From Peribolospora baueri (taxonomy: Eukaryota > Basidiomycota > Peribolosporomycetes > Peribolosporales > Peribolosporaceae), in contig JAMDHS010000124.1 of assembly GCA_029717555.1 (NCBI GenBank), positions 1-48,510 of the forward strand: DNA of 48,510 bases, read 5' to 3'. The notes under the pieces were generated by a model that was not told where the DNA came from, did no database searches, and worked only from the letters and a program-made list of their open reading frames with translations. The position numbers were made by a program, and so were the translations under genes. Of the stretch, positions 10,371 to 21,507 are shown one piece after another (within the stretch, counting starts at the first letter, position 1; each line of letters starts with the position of its first letter).

Positions 10371-11472
10371 GATACAACGAACGTCCTTGATGCAAGAAAA
10401 CAGATACGGATAGCCAAACGAAAGGGCTCTGGGTGGCGACCAGGATACAAGAAATGCTAGGCTGTGGCGTACGCAGATCCGGCCCCCGAAGGATCAACCG
10501 AAGTCTTGAGCGAGACAGTAAGAAACGAAGTGCGAGAAAGACGGGAAGCGCCGGGTGGGCGTGAAATATTAGTGAGCAGGAAAACAAGAACGTGGGCGCG
10601 AGAAGAAGAGTGGGTGGAATAGAGGCGAAGGAGAGCGGACGGAGACGGAGCGTGTGGGACAGGCGAGATCGTTCGGCGAGCGGCAGCACGTTCAGCGGGC
10701 GGAAGTAGTCACGTGGAAAAATTCGATCACGTGCCAGAGACCATGATTTCAAATTGCCGGCGTCGGTGGCCGTCCACTTCATCACTCCTTCGTCCATCTC
10801 AGGTGCATCTATCTGTGCACAATCCAGTCCAAGCCAAGCTACCGCGCCGTGCGTGAGGGTCAGAGGCGAGAAGGCAGAAGACCGTTCCTGCGAGTCAGGA
10901 GGGACACGCCCTGTGTCTGCTTGAGAGCAGTCCTGGATGTAGCTGCAGAAGTGGCACCTGCTGAGGGACGGGAAAAGGATTCAGTCTCAGAATAGTAACG
11001 TCGGTCGGAGCGGCATGGGCCCCCGTCCAAGTAACCTCTGGAGCCCCTTTCCCTTCTCCAGCTCCCATCCGCATTCGCTCAACAACGAAATCTCAACCCC
11101 CCTTTTCGATCCTCGATCCATCTGGCGCCATCTCTGATCCCGAAGCAGGCAACTGACCTCCAACATCTGCGCGGTCGTTGGTCCGAACGCGGAGAGCAAT
11201 CGCAGGTGTGGCACACGAGGCCCATCATATTGCAGCCGTTGCCGGAAAGGGACGCACGTTCCACACCGCGTAGGATCGCTAAACTCGACACTCCATTTTT
11301 TCTTCATGACCACAGCCTGGCGGCAACTGTGACCAACTCCACTCAGCACCCAACCCGCCCGCCTACTCACCGCCTCCTTGGTTGTTCGCCGTGTGCGCAC
11401 AGACATCCGAGCGACAGGAACCGCACCTCGTCTGAGGTCACCTTGTCTTCATACGCCCTGGACTGTACCATC
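10371..11472. other. Intergenic region upstream of the PAQR gene
   Basis: About 1.1 kb. It holds a pair of CACGTG boxes (10710, 10728) 340-360 bases before the PAQR start. Frames open on both strands (10192-10797 minus; 10987-11406 minus) but have no recognisable motif and no splice support. The plus-strand frame of the next gene remains open upstream to 11206, so its true start may lie inside this region. Confidence 0.5.
10710..10733. promoter_or_regulatory. Paired CACGTG boxes
   Basis: Two CACGTG hexamers start at 10710 and 10728, separated by an A-rich spacer. They sit about 340 bases upstream of the PAQR start codon. They match the core of fungal bHLH factors; use in vivo is inferred only. 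Confidence 0.4.
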
Positions 11473-12100
11473 ATGTCCACCACGTCCGCCCTCTGTCTCC
11501 ACCCCGCGATTTTCAATCCTACCAGCAGCCCCACCCTCTCCGCCTTGCACCAAGCCCAACAGAGGCTGGCAGTGGTGGAGCAAACGGTGGAACGCGTCGA
11601 CGAGCGCCTCTTGGGGATGACGTGGGGAAGTCAGGAGCAGAGGACAGAGGCCGTCGTTTGGGAGCTCAGACTCAGGCCGGTGAGAGGATTTGATCCGCCC
11701 AAGTCGTCCAGCGACGGAGAGGCCAGAGGCCAAGGCTGATCCACTACCTCCTCCCGTTCCACAATAGTACCTTCGCACGATCCCAGCCCTTCAACACCGC
11801 ATCGCTCGACTAGAGGCCAGGGCGCTCGCCGAAGGGCACATCCTCCAAATTGCTAACAGGCACGACGAGAAGGAATGCTGGGCAAGCTCCCGAGTCCAAA
11901 GGAGCTGGAAGCAAGTAGCGACGACGACCATGTCGTCGTCGTCCTCCGACGCCTCGATGGTCGCCATCACCACCCCCTCGGTCGCGACTGCAGACTCCGA
12001 GCTCCTCCCCATCTCCGCGCCAACCGCAAATGGGGCAGGCGAGATGACGAACAGGATGAGCCGACTCAAGCGGCTCGTCAGGTGGGGAGGGAAGAGCTAA
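11473..12100 (+). CDS. Small hypothetical protein with helical N-terminus
   Basis: I do not recognise this gene. Two exons (11473-11679, 11768-12100) joined by a gtgaga..tag intron give 179 residues in frame. Residues about 20-95 are helix-forming with spaced leucines (LHQAQQRLAVVEQTVERVDE and LQHRIARLEARALAEGHILQ), which suggests a short coiled coil spanning the intron. Residues 115-165 are Ser/Thr/Ala-rich and probably disordered, followed by a basic end (RMSRLKRLVRWGGKS). There is no signal peptide or membrane segment. Evidence that it is real: the frame stays open across a canonical intron, and the coiled-coil pattern continues on both sides of it. The Met at 11473 was chosen because the helical region starts soon after; an in-frame Met at 11206 would add 89 low-complexity residues. 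Confidence 0.55.
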
Positions 12101-12958
12101 CTGCGAGCGGGAACCGGAACCGGAGCCGGAATTAAATCCGGAAACTGGCGCTCAGGCGCGGTGCAATAAGGGGCCTACCTATGAAACGTACGACTCGGCG
12201 AGACACGACCTGTCATGCCTTAACGACGGCCCGGTGGCGAGGATCGGTTAGACCAACACGACCCGACCGATGGAGCTCGGAACGATATCAGGCGGGGCCA
12301 GCGTGCAAGGTGGACGAGGGAGGAGTCTTGGCCATCACCGCCGATGCTCTCAAACAACCGCGAACGAGATTAGGAACAGAGCGGAAACGAGCGCTCTCAC
12401 GTCGATCCATCACGACGCTGGGCCGGTTCCATGGACAGGTCCTTCTGTAGAGGCACTCTTCGCGCGCGGGTGGGCTGGCGAGCGGCACGCTGGTCCAGCC
12501 CGTAGAAGGGAGGAAGAATACAGTGTAATGCAATGTGAAGATGTTCGTGGAATCGCAGCTGGTAAAATGCGCGGGTGTGCGAGAGACAGGGGTGCAGTAC
12601 ATAGTATGAGTGGAAGGAAGAGCGGATGGCCTGGGACGCGGAAAAGAGAAATGCAGATGAGGGGAGGGGACGGCATGAGGAGACGAAAACCTGGAATACA
12701 AGGGACGAAAGGGGGGGAAGAACTAGAGGAATGAGACATGGAAGGACGATGTAAATGCGGACGCGACAAGAGAAGACGGAGAAAAGGGCGGGCAAGTCGC
12801 TTTGTCAGGAACGTCAGACCAAATTCAGCGCACATAAAGAGTTATGTCTGCTGCTACTGACAGACAAGCCCAACACGGCCAAATAATAACCCCTGGGCAG
12901 CGCGAGCAAACAAGGGACCCGCTCAGCCGCCCCTTCGCGTGAGAAGCTTCGCATCGCA
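12101..12958. other. Intergenic region
   Basis: About 860 bases between the small hypothetical gene and the end of the RING gene. Purine-rich on the plus strand in places (12500-12800). Several overlapping open frames exist, but none has a motif or splice support. Nothing assignable. Confidence 0.5.
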
Positions 12959-13041
12959 TCACAATGCTCCAACGATGACGTCCTCGTCTGTCTCTGACCC
13001 GCTCCCCGTCGACACCTTCCGTCGCTGCGAAGGACCCCTCC

Positions 13042-13072
<31 letters not shown>

Positions 13073-15128
13073 CTCCTCCTCCTCCTCCTCAGCCCTCTTC
13101 AAAGCGTCTCTCTTCCTCTTCGTCCCGCTCGTCCGCCGCGTGGTTGACGCCGACGTCGCCGTGGCACCCGCTGCTACTGAGGGGGAGGAAGTGACGTCGA
13201 TTGGTTGAGCCGACGAGGGTCCTTTGCCCGCGGCGGCCAATTTGCCACCGCTACTCTTCTTCCCTCTAGGCGAAGCGACAGGGCGAGGTGGTAGGGGAGG
13301 CAGGCCGAACTCGATACCGCGCACATCGCGTCCGTGGAAGCCATTGAGCTTCGTCTTGCACAGCGGACATTGCCCGCCCAGGTCGCCCAGCGACTTGTCC
13401 CACTGGTGTCGGGGCTTCGTCTGAGTCGTCGTCGCGGCCTTGCCTCCCCATTGTGCCTTCGCACCCCGATTGCTGCCTCCAGTTCCTCCCCTGATGTCGC
13501 GGCGTTGACCAGCGGCTGCTCCGAACAGAACCGTGGTACGCCCGGTACGGCGTGCGACAGGCGATGGCGGCTCCTCTACGTTCTGACGGCTCATGGGACC
13601 TCGTTGGACGGGAAAGACCTCGCAGTCATCGTCCGTATCCTCCTCCTCGTCGTCCTCCTCGTCATCTGCCTTCTCAGCAGCTTTCTTCGCCTCCCTCCTC
13701 CTCCTAGCTTCCGCCAGTGCACGGTGTAGCTGCTGATGGTGCTCAATCGCTCCTCCCCAACCCGAAAACCTGGCCATGCCATGCAACGGCTGAGGAGAGA
13801 CATGAAGATTCGCCGCCGATTCCGCGGACGACTTCAATTTCAGCAGGAGCGCTTGGGCGGAGTAGCGGAAGTGGGAGAAGAGACATTCGCCACTGCGAGG
13901 AGAGAAGACAAAGGAAGCGCATTGAGATACCGGGAACAGGGCCCATTTACGTTAGTGAATGACTGCATGCGAAGAGCTCATCCATTACGCCTCACCAGAA
14001 AAGGTGTCCGCACTGCGTCACCACGGCCTTCCTTGGGGGACCAAGACAGATGCCGCAATGTACCTCCGACAAGCTGGGTGCGTCTGACGACGCACCGCTG
14101 GACCTGGAGGGAGGTGGCGTCGTGCGTCCGCTAGGCGTCTTGACGTACTTCTTGATCTCGTTATTGCCCTTCGCCTTGCCCATGTCGAACATGTAGTCCA
14201 CCAAAGTCGTATCCAATGACGGAAGAGCGCGCTGCATGGACCGAGTTGTGAGTCGTCCGACGTTGCGTCCGAAATTGGCGGTGAGACTCTCCCCAGGATA
14301 GTAAGCGGGTGGAGGCGGAGGAGAGAAAGGAAGAAAGGATGTGGACGTGCCGGCAAGTTCTTGAGCCTCGTCCATCGCCCCTGGAGAGCGAGAGGATACA
14401 ACGCGGGTGCGCGCTGTGTCGTCCGGATCGACGGTAAGATCTAGAGACGGAGAATAAGAAGATTCGGAGACGACCAGTTCCGGTCTGGGAAGGGTGAGGT
14501 CGTGACCATGGCGTTGTGTCCGACGTAGGCCGTTCGGGCGATCGCCTCGAAACCTTTCACGTGCGCCTGCGCTTGTGTTCGAGCCGGTATAACCTTCAGA
14601 GCTCCGGCTGGACCTCGACATCGCATATTCCCCCGCGGCGGTCGAAGGGGCCGACGAACCGGCTCGGGAAGAAGCCCTGCTCGACGAGCGACTAATGGCG
14701 GTAGGGCGCGGCAAAGGGGCTTCCGCCACCGTCAGATCGACTACCGGGCTAGGCCATGCGGAAGACGCAGAAGATGAGGCACGGCCGCCGGTGCGAGCTA
14801 ATCGGCGTGCTGCATAGTTGCTCGGCCCAGCGACGGGAGGACGATCGTCGTCGGTGTCAGACTCAAGGACGACGACGTCGGAGGCGACGGCGGAACCCTG
14901 TCGACTGTCGGTGGAAGGAGGCGATGGGCGTCGGTCCTTTCTAGCTGGAGGGTCTTCCCTGTTCGACCCTGTGACCTGCATGGCGATAGAAGGAGACGGA
15001 GGGGGAGCCGGGGAGACGGAAGGGTGGCGGACCGGGGAAGGAGAACGACGTGACGACCGTGATTCGATCGTTTCCTGTGTGGTCGACAATCTTGAGGCGC
15101 TGTTTTCGGAGTGGCGAGTGCTGGACAT
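12959..15128 (-). CDS. RING-finger protein, SUMO-targeted ubiquitin ligase-like
   Basis: Probable nuclear E3 ubiquitin ligase. Exons 13996-15128 and 12959-13892 give 688 residues; the phase-2 junction rebuilds the RING cysteine (CGHLF-C-GEC). The N-terminal half is Ser/Pro/Arg-rich and disordered. It holds several hydrophobic-acidic stretches that look like SUMO-interaction motifs: VVVLESDTDDD, VVDLTVAE and LDLTVDPDD. The RING starts CGIC (about residue 360) with CGH and CGEC. The last zinc pair, CPLC, comes only about 172 residues later, after a Lys/Glu/Asp-rich insert. A normal RING has at most about 50 residues there. The C-terminus has a poly-Glu run encoded by GAG/GAA repeats and a basic RKRD patch. 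SIM-like motifs plus RING are the hallmark of Slx5/Slx8/RNF4-type ligases. The start at 15128 (MSSTRHSE) was preferred; the frame is open further upstream (Met at 15266 and 15542). Confidence 0.8.
13039..13092. repeat. CTT/CTC trinucleotide tract coding poly-Glu
   Basis: A run of cttctt/cctcct triplets on the plus strand encodes a stretch of about 17 glutamates near the C-terminus of the minus-strand RING protein. Mixed GAA and GAG codons keep the frame. Its length is likely variable between strains. Confidence 0.9.
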
Positions 15129-15538
15129 GGCACGCGATGGGCTCACGTGGAGCGTAGGGGCGTGGTGTTGCGAATGGAGGAAGAAATGTAGGAGAGAGAA
15201 GGGGTGGAGGCGGAGGTGTCGCTGGACGGAGCGGAAGGAACGAGTGGGACCAACGACACTTGCCATGACTGCGGCAATCGATCGTCGATCACATCCGATG
15301 ACGGGGTATCGTTCCAAGTCGGCGGCTAAGCAAGTGGATAGATACAGCTGGCTGGGAGGACGCAGTGCAAAGGAATACAGCACAGAGGAAACTGGGGAAG
15401 CAGCAAATAGAGAAGAAAAATGGGGAAGACGATGACCTTGCTTGAGGAACAACAAAGGGCAGAATAGACTAGGCCTTCCTGCGGAGGGCAGCTCCTCCTT
15501 CGACGAAGCAGATGCGGCAGCAAGCGAGCGGACAGCCT

Positions 15539-17929
15539 TCACTCCAGTAGAGTGGCCTCGTCCTTCTGTCGGACAGTGTGGAAGATGATCCTAGCCGTAA
15601 TCTCTCCCTGATCGTGGCAAAAAAGGCGCTGGGGTCAGTTATGGCGTGATCGTCAGAAGAAAAACGACGCAATGCTACTCACGACGGCGACGAGGCAGGC
15701 AATGACAATGAGCCAGATGATAGCTGGAACGTCGTTCCAGACAGACGAGGTCAGCTATCCATAGCAAAAACTGAAAGGTCGACCTCTGCGACCATAGGTC
15801 CAAAGATGGCGACTCACTCCAGGTGATCTTCGTCATTCCCTTATTGTTGATGTCCTCGTGGATCATCTCGAGGAGGTCGCTCGCCACACCGAGCCTTTCG
15901 TTGAGCACCTCGACTCTGCTTCCAATCTCCAAATAATCTTTGATGGCGTCGTATAGGCGATAGAGCGATGCTTCGTCCCAGAAAAGCTCCGGAACGTCTG
16001 CAGGTGCAAGGGTGGAGGTGCGCCCGGACCGGTCAGAATCACTTGATCGCCTCTGGAGACATTTTGGAAGACGCAACCGGACTCACCCAGCACATTGCTG
16101 ACGAGGTTCACATCTACCCTGAGCTTGAAGAGCCTTCCAGTGAGCATGAGCGCCTCCTTTCTGCTGAATTTTAGCTCTCCAGTGAGTGCAAGCTCCTTGG
16201 GGATGCCGGATGTCATCTCCAGCGTCTTTTGCATCCTCTCCTCGAAAACGCTTAGCTTGGCGCTCTGGGCGATCGCGTGCGCAAGGCTGAGCTTGAAGAG
16301 GTGGTTGGGGGTGGTGAAGGTGAGGAAATCGTTGCGAATGCGCGGTGCCGTGAGAGAAGGCTCGTAGCAGAAGTGAAGTTGCTCCACCTCCACGTCGCCC
16401 GGGTGCAAGGGCCGCTTGAGCGCGCCGGCGATGGAGAGGTCGTCGAGGATGTCGTGCTCCTCGCTTTCCGTAAAGTTGTAAAAAACGACAACTCCGTAAT
16501 CGAAAAAGACTACCTCGCCAATCTGCAGAGCCTCGTTGATGGCGATCTTGGTGGACAGAGGCACTGGCCGTTTTGCCGGTGCCTCGTCCAGCGAGACTAC
16601 CAGGGTCCCTTCACTGACTCCCTCTCCGTCAGCGTGTTCGTCGCGTTCACCGACTTGGGCACCGCCTTTGATGCGTCGCTGCCTCCCACCAGCCGGACTG
16701 TCCTCAGGAGCCGAAGTGGGTGAGCCAATTGACAGGCCATCAATGTAGCCGTGTTCATCGATGTGGTTCTCGTGCTCGTTTTCCGGCTGTGCGAAGTACT
16801 GAGCAATCAAAGCAGACACGCCAAAGGTGTGGCACGATCCATTAGACCGATGGACTGCCAGCAGCATTCTAAACGTGGATTGGGCCGGGAAGCAGTACGG
16901 ACCACGACTCACCGATCCTTCATATCCTCTTTCTTCCCTCTCCTCGAGCTGCCTATCGACGGCACTGCCGCCGCCAGGGCTCCGTTCCCCTTTTTCAGGG
17001 CTGCTCCTCACGTTGATCCCCGGCGCAAAGCCGGGCAGCAGGGGCTTGTAATACAGCGCCAAGCACGCCTCGTCGTAAAGCCTCGGCCGCACTCCATGCT
17101 CGCGGCGCAGAAACGCGAGCAGAGAGGGGAAGTGCAGGCCCTGTGCGACGGCGTAACCCGTGAGTCGAGGTAACGAAGTGTCGGCGCGCTCAGCGGGAGA
17201 CATGCGCTCGTATGTCTCATAGTCTTCCGCCTTTCTTTTTGCCCTTCTGCCCTTTGGAGGCTTCTTGAGACCCTCTCCAACAGATGGATGGCGCCTCTGC
17301 GACGGGTACGTGGCCAGATCGCCTCGCAGCTCATCCACTCGATCTTCCATTTCTTCTCTCTCCTCGACCGTGATTTCCTCTCGGTCCTCTTCGTCTCTTG
17401 CTTCTTCATCCTCCTCCTCTTCTTCTTCCCGCTCTTCCCCCTCCTTCACATCATCCGGAAACGGCTTGGTCTGGGCCTCCTCGGGCAGAAAGACGTGTCG
17501 GCCTGTGGTCTTGCTCGTCCGCACTCGTCTGTCGGTCCTGACAGGCAAGCTGTACTGTGTTGAGAGCGCGGGAGTCCCTTTTACCACTGTTCGCTTCGGC
17601 AGCGAGGAAGAGACGCTCGCTAGCGTGGTAGAGGTCGACGACGTCCGACGGAGAGGGGCCGGGCGCGCTCCGCCGGTCGACGTCATCCCGCCGACACCAC
17701 CGCCCGCTGTGGATCCAGGGACGTCTGCACTGGCGCCGCGGAGAGCCCGCTGAGCGTTTGCAGTGCCCGCAATTCCGGGCAAAGCCGTAGTAGTGCTCCG
17801 ACGAATCACAGAGGGTGGCACAGGATTCTGCGGCCCGCCGGTTGGATTCGGCGACCCGGGGGGCGGCGACTGGGCGCCGTTGCCGCTGGCACTACGCCCC
17901 GATGGGATTGCTGGCGGCCTGCGAGACAT
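15539..17929 (-). CDS. DUF155/RMD1 family protein
   Basis: Member of the RMD1/RMND1 family (DUF155). Yeast Rmd1 and Rmd8 are membrane-linked proteins needed for meiotic division, and animal RMND1 supports mitochondrial translation. Exons: 16913-17929, 16087-16798, 15818-15997, 15683-15723 and 15539-15607, giving 672 residues. The first 250 residues are Ser/Pro/Gly-rich with a long acidic Glu/Asp tract (about 160-190). The conserved core has VVFFDYGVVVFYNFTESE, then DVPELFWDEASLYRLYDAI, RVEVLNERL and a C-terminal transmembrane helix (TIIWLIVIACLVAV). The first intron (16799-16912, 114 nt) has no stop in frame and is a multiple of three. It is called an intron because of its strong gtgagt donor and its unconserved translation, but read-through would give an intact, longer protein. 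The last exon rests on a gtgagt donor; reading through it would end the protein about 10 residues later. Confidence 0.88.
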
Positions 17930-18560
17930 TGCGGATGATGCCCAGGTCGGGAAAGTAAGAAGTCGTCAATAACCGATGCAGGGAGCGATGAACTGTTGGG
18001 AAGGTGGTCAATGATCCGACGAAAGGAGCGATGGATGAACTTGGGTTGTGCGAGCGTGCTCGATTACTTTCCGCTTATGTATATGACGCACACGACGCCG
18101 CAGCCGCGGACGACGTTTGTTTGTACGCATGTGGGCAATTCTTCGCAACGTTACTGCACGAGATGGCCAAGAGAGGCAGTGAACGGCTGGATAGAATGGG
18201 ACAAGACGAGAACGAAGAGACTGACGGCGATATTCGAACAGTGAGCTGCCAAAAATGAGGAGAGATGCTAAAAAAAAAATGATGAACTGCAGCATTGAGG
18301 ATTCCCGCGTGGTCCCCCACCGCAGTACTGACTCAACGGTACCATGCTTAACTTTGCAGATCGGACGGGATGCAGTGCTTTCATGGTCCTATGGCCGCAG
18401 ATACCGGTTGAGATGCGCCTGATGTTTTATACCCATAGTGAGATGCTAGCACGCCGTCGCGCTCATTCACGTACGCTCGTAGAATACAACACGACCGTAG
18501 AAAGCAGGCTAGTAACGCAGCCCCCCACCACAACCGGAGCAAAGTCGAGAGAGGGCCCCA
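17930..18560. other. Intergenic region
   Basis: About 630 bases. Apart from the candidate small gene at 18004 (listed separately), only 5' and 3' flanking DNA is seen. Confidence 0.4.
18004..18417 (+). CDS. Candidate small protein gene, unproven
   Basis: An open frame from 18004 encodes an acidic, helix-like peptide (CERARLLSAYVYDAHDAAAA, then GQFFATLLHEMAKRG). It reaches a good donor (gtgagc at 18241). An acceptor at 18357-18358 (tttgcag) continues the frame for about 20 residues to a stop near 18417, giving roughly 100 residues. No family is recognised. The start lies only 75 bases from the divergent RMD1-like gene, which leaves little room for a promoter. It could equally be the 5' leader of that gene read on the other strand. 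Codon usage looks reasonable, but no decisive evidence is visible. Confidence 0.25.
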
Positions 18561-20796
18561 TCAAATCCGCTTGCGCTTAGGCCAACCTCCTCCCTCCTCA
18601 GGCTCCCACTTGTCCTTCTCTCCGGCTTCCCAGTCCCTAAGCCACTCCGGCTTAGCCTCCTCCATAGACTTCTTCTGGTCTCGAAGGAAGCGCGCGTGCG
18701 ACGTCGCATCCGTTTTCGAGATGCGCGGGACTGGAATGGCAGAGGGTGGCAGAGGGTTAGAAAGAGGGAGGAAAGAGGAGAGGATTGGTCGCGTCAGTCG
18801 AGCGTGCCAATTGGTTTTTCTTCGCGTAGCGAGTGCCCAGGAAAAAATGAAAGTGCTGGGATATCGATAGATACGGCCAGCCTTGAGCAATCGTAGATGA
18901 CTCACGGAGGCCATTCCCGCCCAGCTGAATGACGATGCTTTGCGACTTCCTGTCGACATCCTCACCCTCCTCTTCTTTCTGCTTCTTTCTCTGGCTCAAT
19001 TTGCCCCCTTCGTCTGTGCGCTCATTCACCGCCTCTTCCTCCGATGCCACTGCCTCATCCAGGTCTTTCTCGGTCCAACCGAGAGCTTCGGAAAACCGCT
19101 CGGCGACGTGTATGGACTGCTGGTAACCGACGTACTCTCGGTTCTGCTCTGAACAGCGAGAGAACCGTTGCACGAGCGGCGACGACCAAGGAACTATCTC
19201 CCCAAGCTGCTTGTTCCGTTCGTCCTCCTCAGCGCTCACTCCCTTCGTCTCTCCCTCCCCTCCGTGCTGTAAGAGGTACTTCCGCCATGTTGGTACCCGC
19301 TCGACCTGCCCCTCTACCAGTCCCTCCCAGTCCGCCGGGTCCCTTTGGATCCACTTCCGTACCCATGGTTGCACATCGTTTACGATGTCGCCCCAGATTG
19401 CGCCTCGATGGATCTCCGTCTGGGCAACTTTGGCATCGAGCGACCGGAAACCTCCGCTGGCCCGGGCAAAGCCGAGGAAGTCGAGGTTAAACCAGGGCAA
19501 AGCATTCGGCCACCGGGGCTTGCTGTTATCGAGGCGGAAGAACGGAGTGGTCACGCGGCCCTGGCCGGAGGACAAGACGTAGGAGCGAATGTCGAGAATA
19601 AGTTGCAGGGAGGACCCCGGGAGAGAGGGATTAAAAATGCTTACCTTCTCGGTATCGGCAGTTAGAATCATCGTCGTGGACTTGCCCGACTCGTCTCCCC
19701 CAACACGGTATTCGGCTATGTAAATTGGCCACAGAAGCGGGTACGCGGCTGATGGAAGAGACGAGGGGCGCGATGACAGGCGCACAAGGCAGGACGCGGC
19801 AAACAGTGATGAGCGTTCCTCTATGCAAACGATATTCGGGACGGGTCAGGACTTACCGAGAAGTTTGACATCCAAGCTCGCCGGCTCGAAACTCGTCTGC
19901 TCCCACATGCCCATTGCTTGCTCGTGCTCCTCCCTCTGCGCCTTCGTTTCGAATACCTGTTCGTCGCCTAGTTTAGCCTCCTTCTTCGGCAGATCTCTGA
20001 TGGCCTTGGGAAGATAGAGCGGATGCATCTGAAACGGCAAGAGCGTAACTCCTTCCGGAATGTCGACGTCTCGTGGTTGCAAATGAACCGTCGGATCGAA
20101 GCGCTCGAACTCCATACCCTCGTATGCTGTTGCTAGGCGAAGAGCAGACAGCGGGGGCCAGTGGAATCCTGGATGATACGAGTTGGTGGTGACAACTTTC
20201 CAAGGGGGGAGAAGCAACGGAAAATCAAAAAGGCTTCCTTGGGTGTGGCGGTGTCAAGACAGAGACGTCGAAATCAAGCTTACCCGTAGCGACCGCCGTC
20301 TCCTCGCCTTTCCTGCACTTGATATCAAAGGTGGAGTCGATTATCCACACAGGAATACTGACAGCGCCAATTCACCGCAATCAAAAAATGGATCAGTCTA
20401 TGGATCTCCTCGCTGATATAGAGAGCCGAACACAAAAACGTACTAGACGGCCTTGATATCCACCAGGTCGACCTTCGTTTCCTGGCCCCAGCCCATACCT
20501 CCCCAGCCGAGGAAACGGAAGAAGGCAAACTTCATCGCCTCCCAGAAATTACGTCCGCTGACAATCGTGGCAAATGTTGCTGGGAATTGAAGTTGGGAAA
20601 GGGCATCGCTTGTGGAAATGCGAAAGGGCAGGGCTTCCACTTTGGGGTGCGGTGCGAGCGAGCGCGGCGTGGTGGAAAAGGTGCGTCCTGTACAGAAGCA
20701 TGATCGGGAGAGCTGCGCTTGCTGGACAACGGTGGCCAGACGATATGTCCGGACGGCCGAGCGGATCAAGCCTCTTGTGCCGGGGATTCGGTTCAT
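18561..20796 (-). CDS. Mitochondrial protein of unknown function
   Basis: Exons: 20444-20796, 20284-20357, 19857-20237, 19645-19748, 18906-19560 and 18561-18730. They give 578 residues, and all six junctions keep phase with canonical sites, so this is a real gene. The N-terminus (MNRIPGTRGLIRSAVRTYRL) is basic and hydroxylated with RTFSTTPRSL, a typical matrix-targeting and cleavage region. The core contains VEALPFRIS and a strongly aromatic segment (FFRFLGWGGMGWG). It continues with YIPVWIIDSTFDIKCRKGEE, PPWKVVTTNSYHPGF and a hydrophobic stretch AAYPLLWPIYIAEY, which may be a membrane anchor or buried strand. The C-terminus is charged (DKWEPEEGGGWPKRKR). I do not recognise the family with certainty; the layout resembles conserved fungal mitochondrial proteins without an assigned role. 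Confidence 0.85.
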
Positions 20797-21507
20797 GAGA
20801 AAGCAGAGATGCAAAAGCAGACTCGGTCGTTGAACTTTCCGCATCACCCTCGTAGGAAGGTCCACCGCCCGAAGCGATCGGTCACTGCGCACGTGACCAT
20901 GATATCACGTGAATGCTACGGCAGGACCATGTGTTCAGATCCGGGGACCTAAGCGGCTCGGGAACAGTTTTGGGTCGGTGGAGTGCAGCTTTGTGCTGCA
21001 CAAACGCGCTCAGCCGCCTTGCTCGCGCGACCGGCATCCAATTCGACGCTTGATACTGTTCTTATCTGGTCCCCGCCAGGTCGTTCTGGCGGGCGAACTT
21101 TTAGGGCGTAGCCTCTGACGCACCGTCGGCCACACAAAGGGCAGGCACAAGACGCAGTGCCAGGTAACTGACTATCTGTGCAGTGTCAGGTTGTGCCGCG
21201 TCTAGTTGACTGCCTTCGAATTTGTCCCCTATCTTTCCCATTTTATGGAAGGGTAACTAGCTTCTATGCGGACGAATGGCCTATCTGGCATCACCCGCCT
21301 GTCGTGTGGGGCGTTTTGAAGCGTCCTAAGGTTCCTGCAGCTATCCGATCCGCGCACCACCACCAGCTCTGGTCTAATACTCTGAGCTGATAAAGACCGC
21401 CGCGCTGCGCCAGACTTCTCACTCCTCCCCTGGAACGATCCATCTGGATTTGACCCTCTAGAGCAGTTCTCTTCTTTGCGCTTTCTTATTTTTACCACAG
21501 GTCCGCC
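20797..21507. other. Divergent promoter region
   Basis: About 710 bases between the mitochondrial protein (minus) and the permease (plus). Two CACGTG boxes start at 20890 and 20906, about 95-110 bases before the minus-strand start. No gene seen. Confidence 0.5.
20890..20911. promoter_or_regulatory. Paired CACGTG boxes
   Basis: Two CACGTG cores (20890 and 20906, the second within TCACGTGA) lie 95-115 bases upstream of the mitochondrial protein gene, a typical position for a fungal bHLH activator site. In vivo function is inferred. Confidence 0.45.

Noticed and set aside
10192-10797. Long minus-strand open frame upstream of and overlapping the PAQR first exon
   Set aside because: It overlaps the well-supported first exon in another frame and has low-complexity composition with no family motif.
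10987-11406. Minus-strand frame opposite the small hypothetical gene
   Set aside because: No splice continuation and no motif; the plus-strand frame in this area has a canonical intron and a continuous coiled coil.
12288-12835. Several overlapping frames on both strands
   Set aside because: Composition is driven by purine/pyrimidine bias; frames contradict each other and none shows a domain.
15129-15542. N-terminal extension of the RING protein
   Set aside because: The frame is open, but the peptide is hydrophobic and unlike the disordered Ser-rich part, and it nearly overlaps the 3' end of the next gene; the Met at 15128 was preferred.
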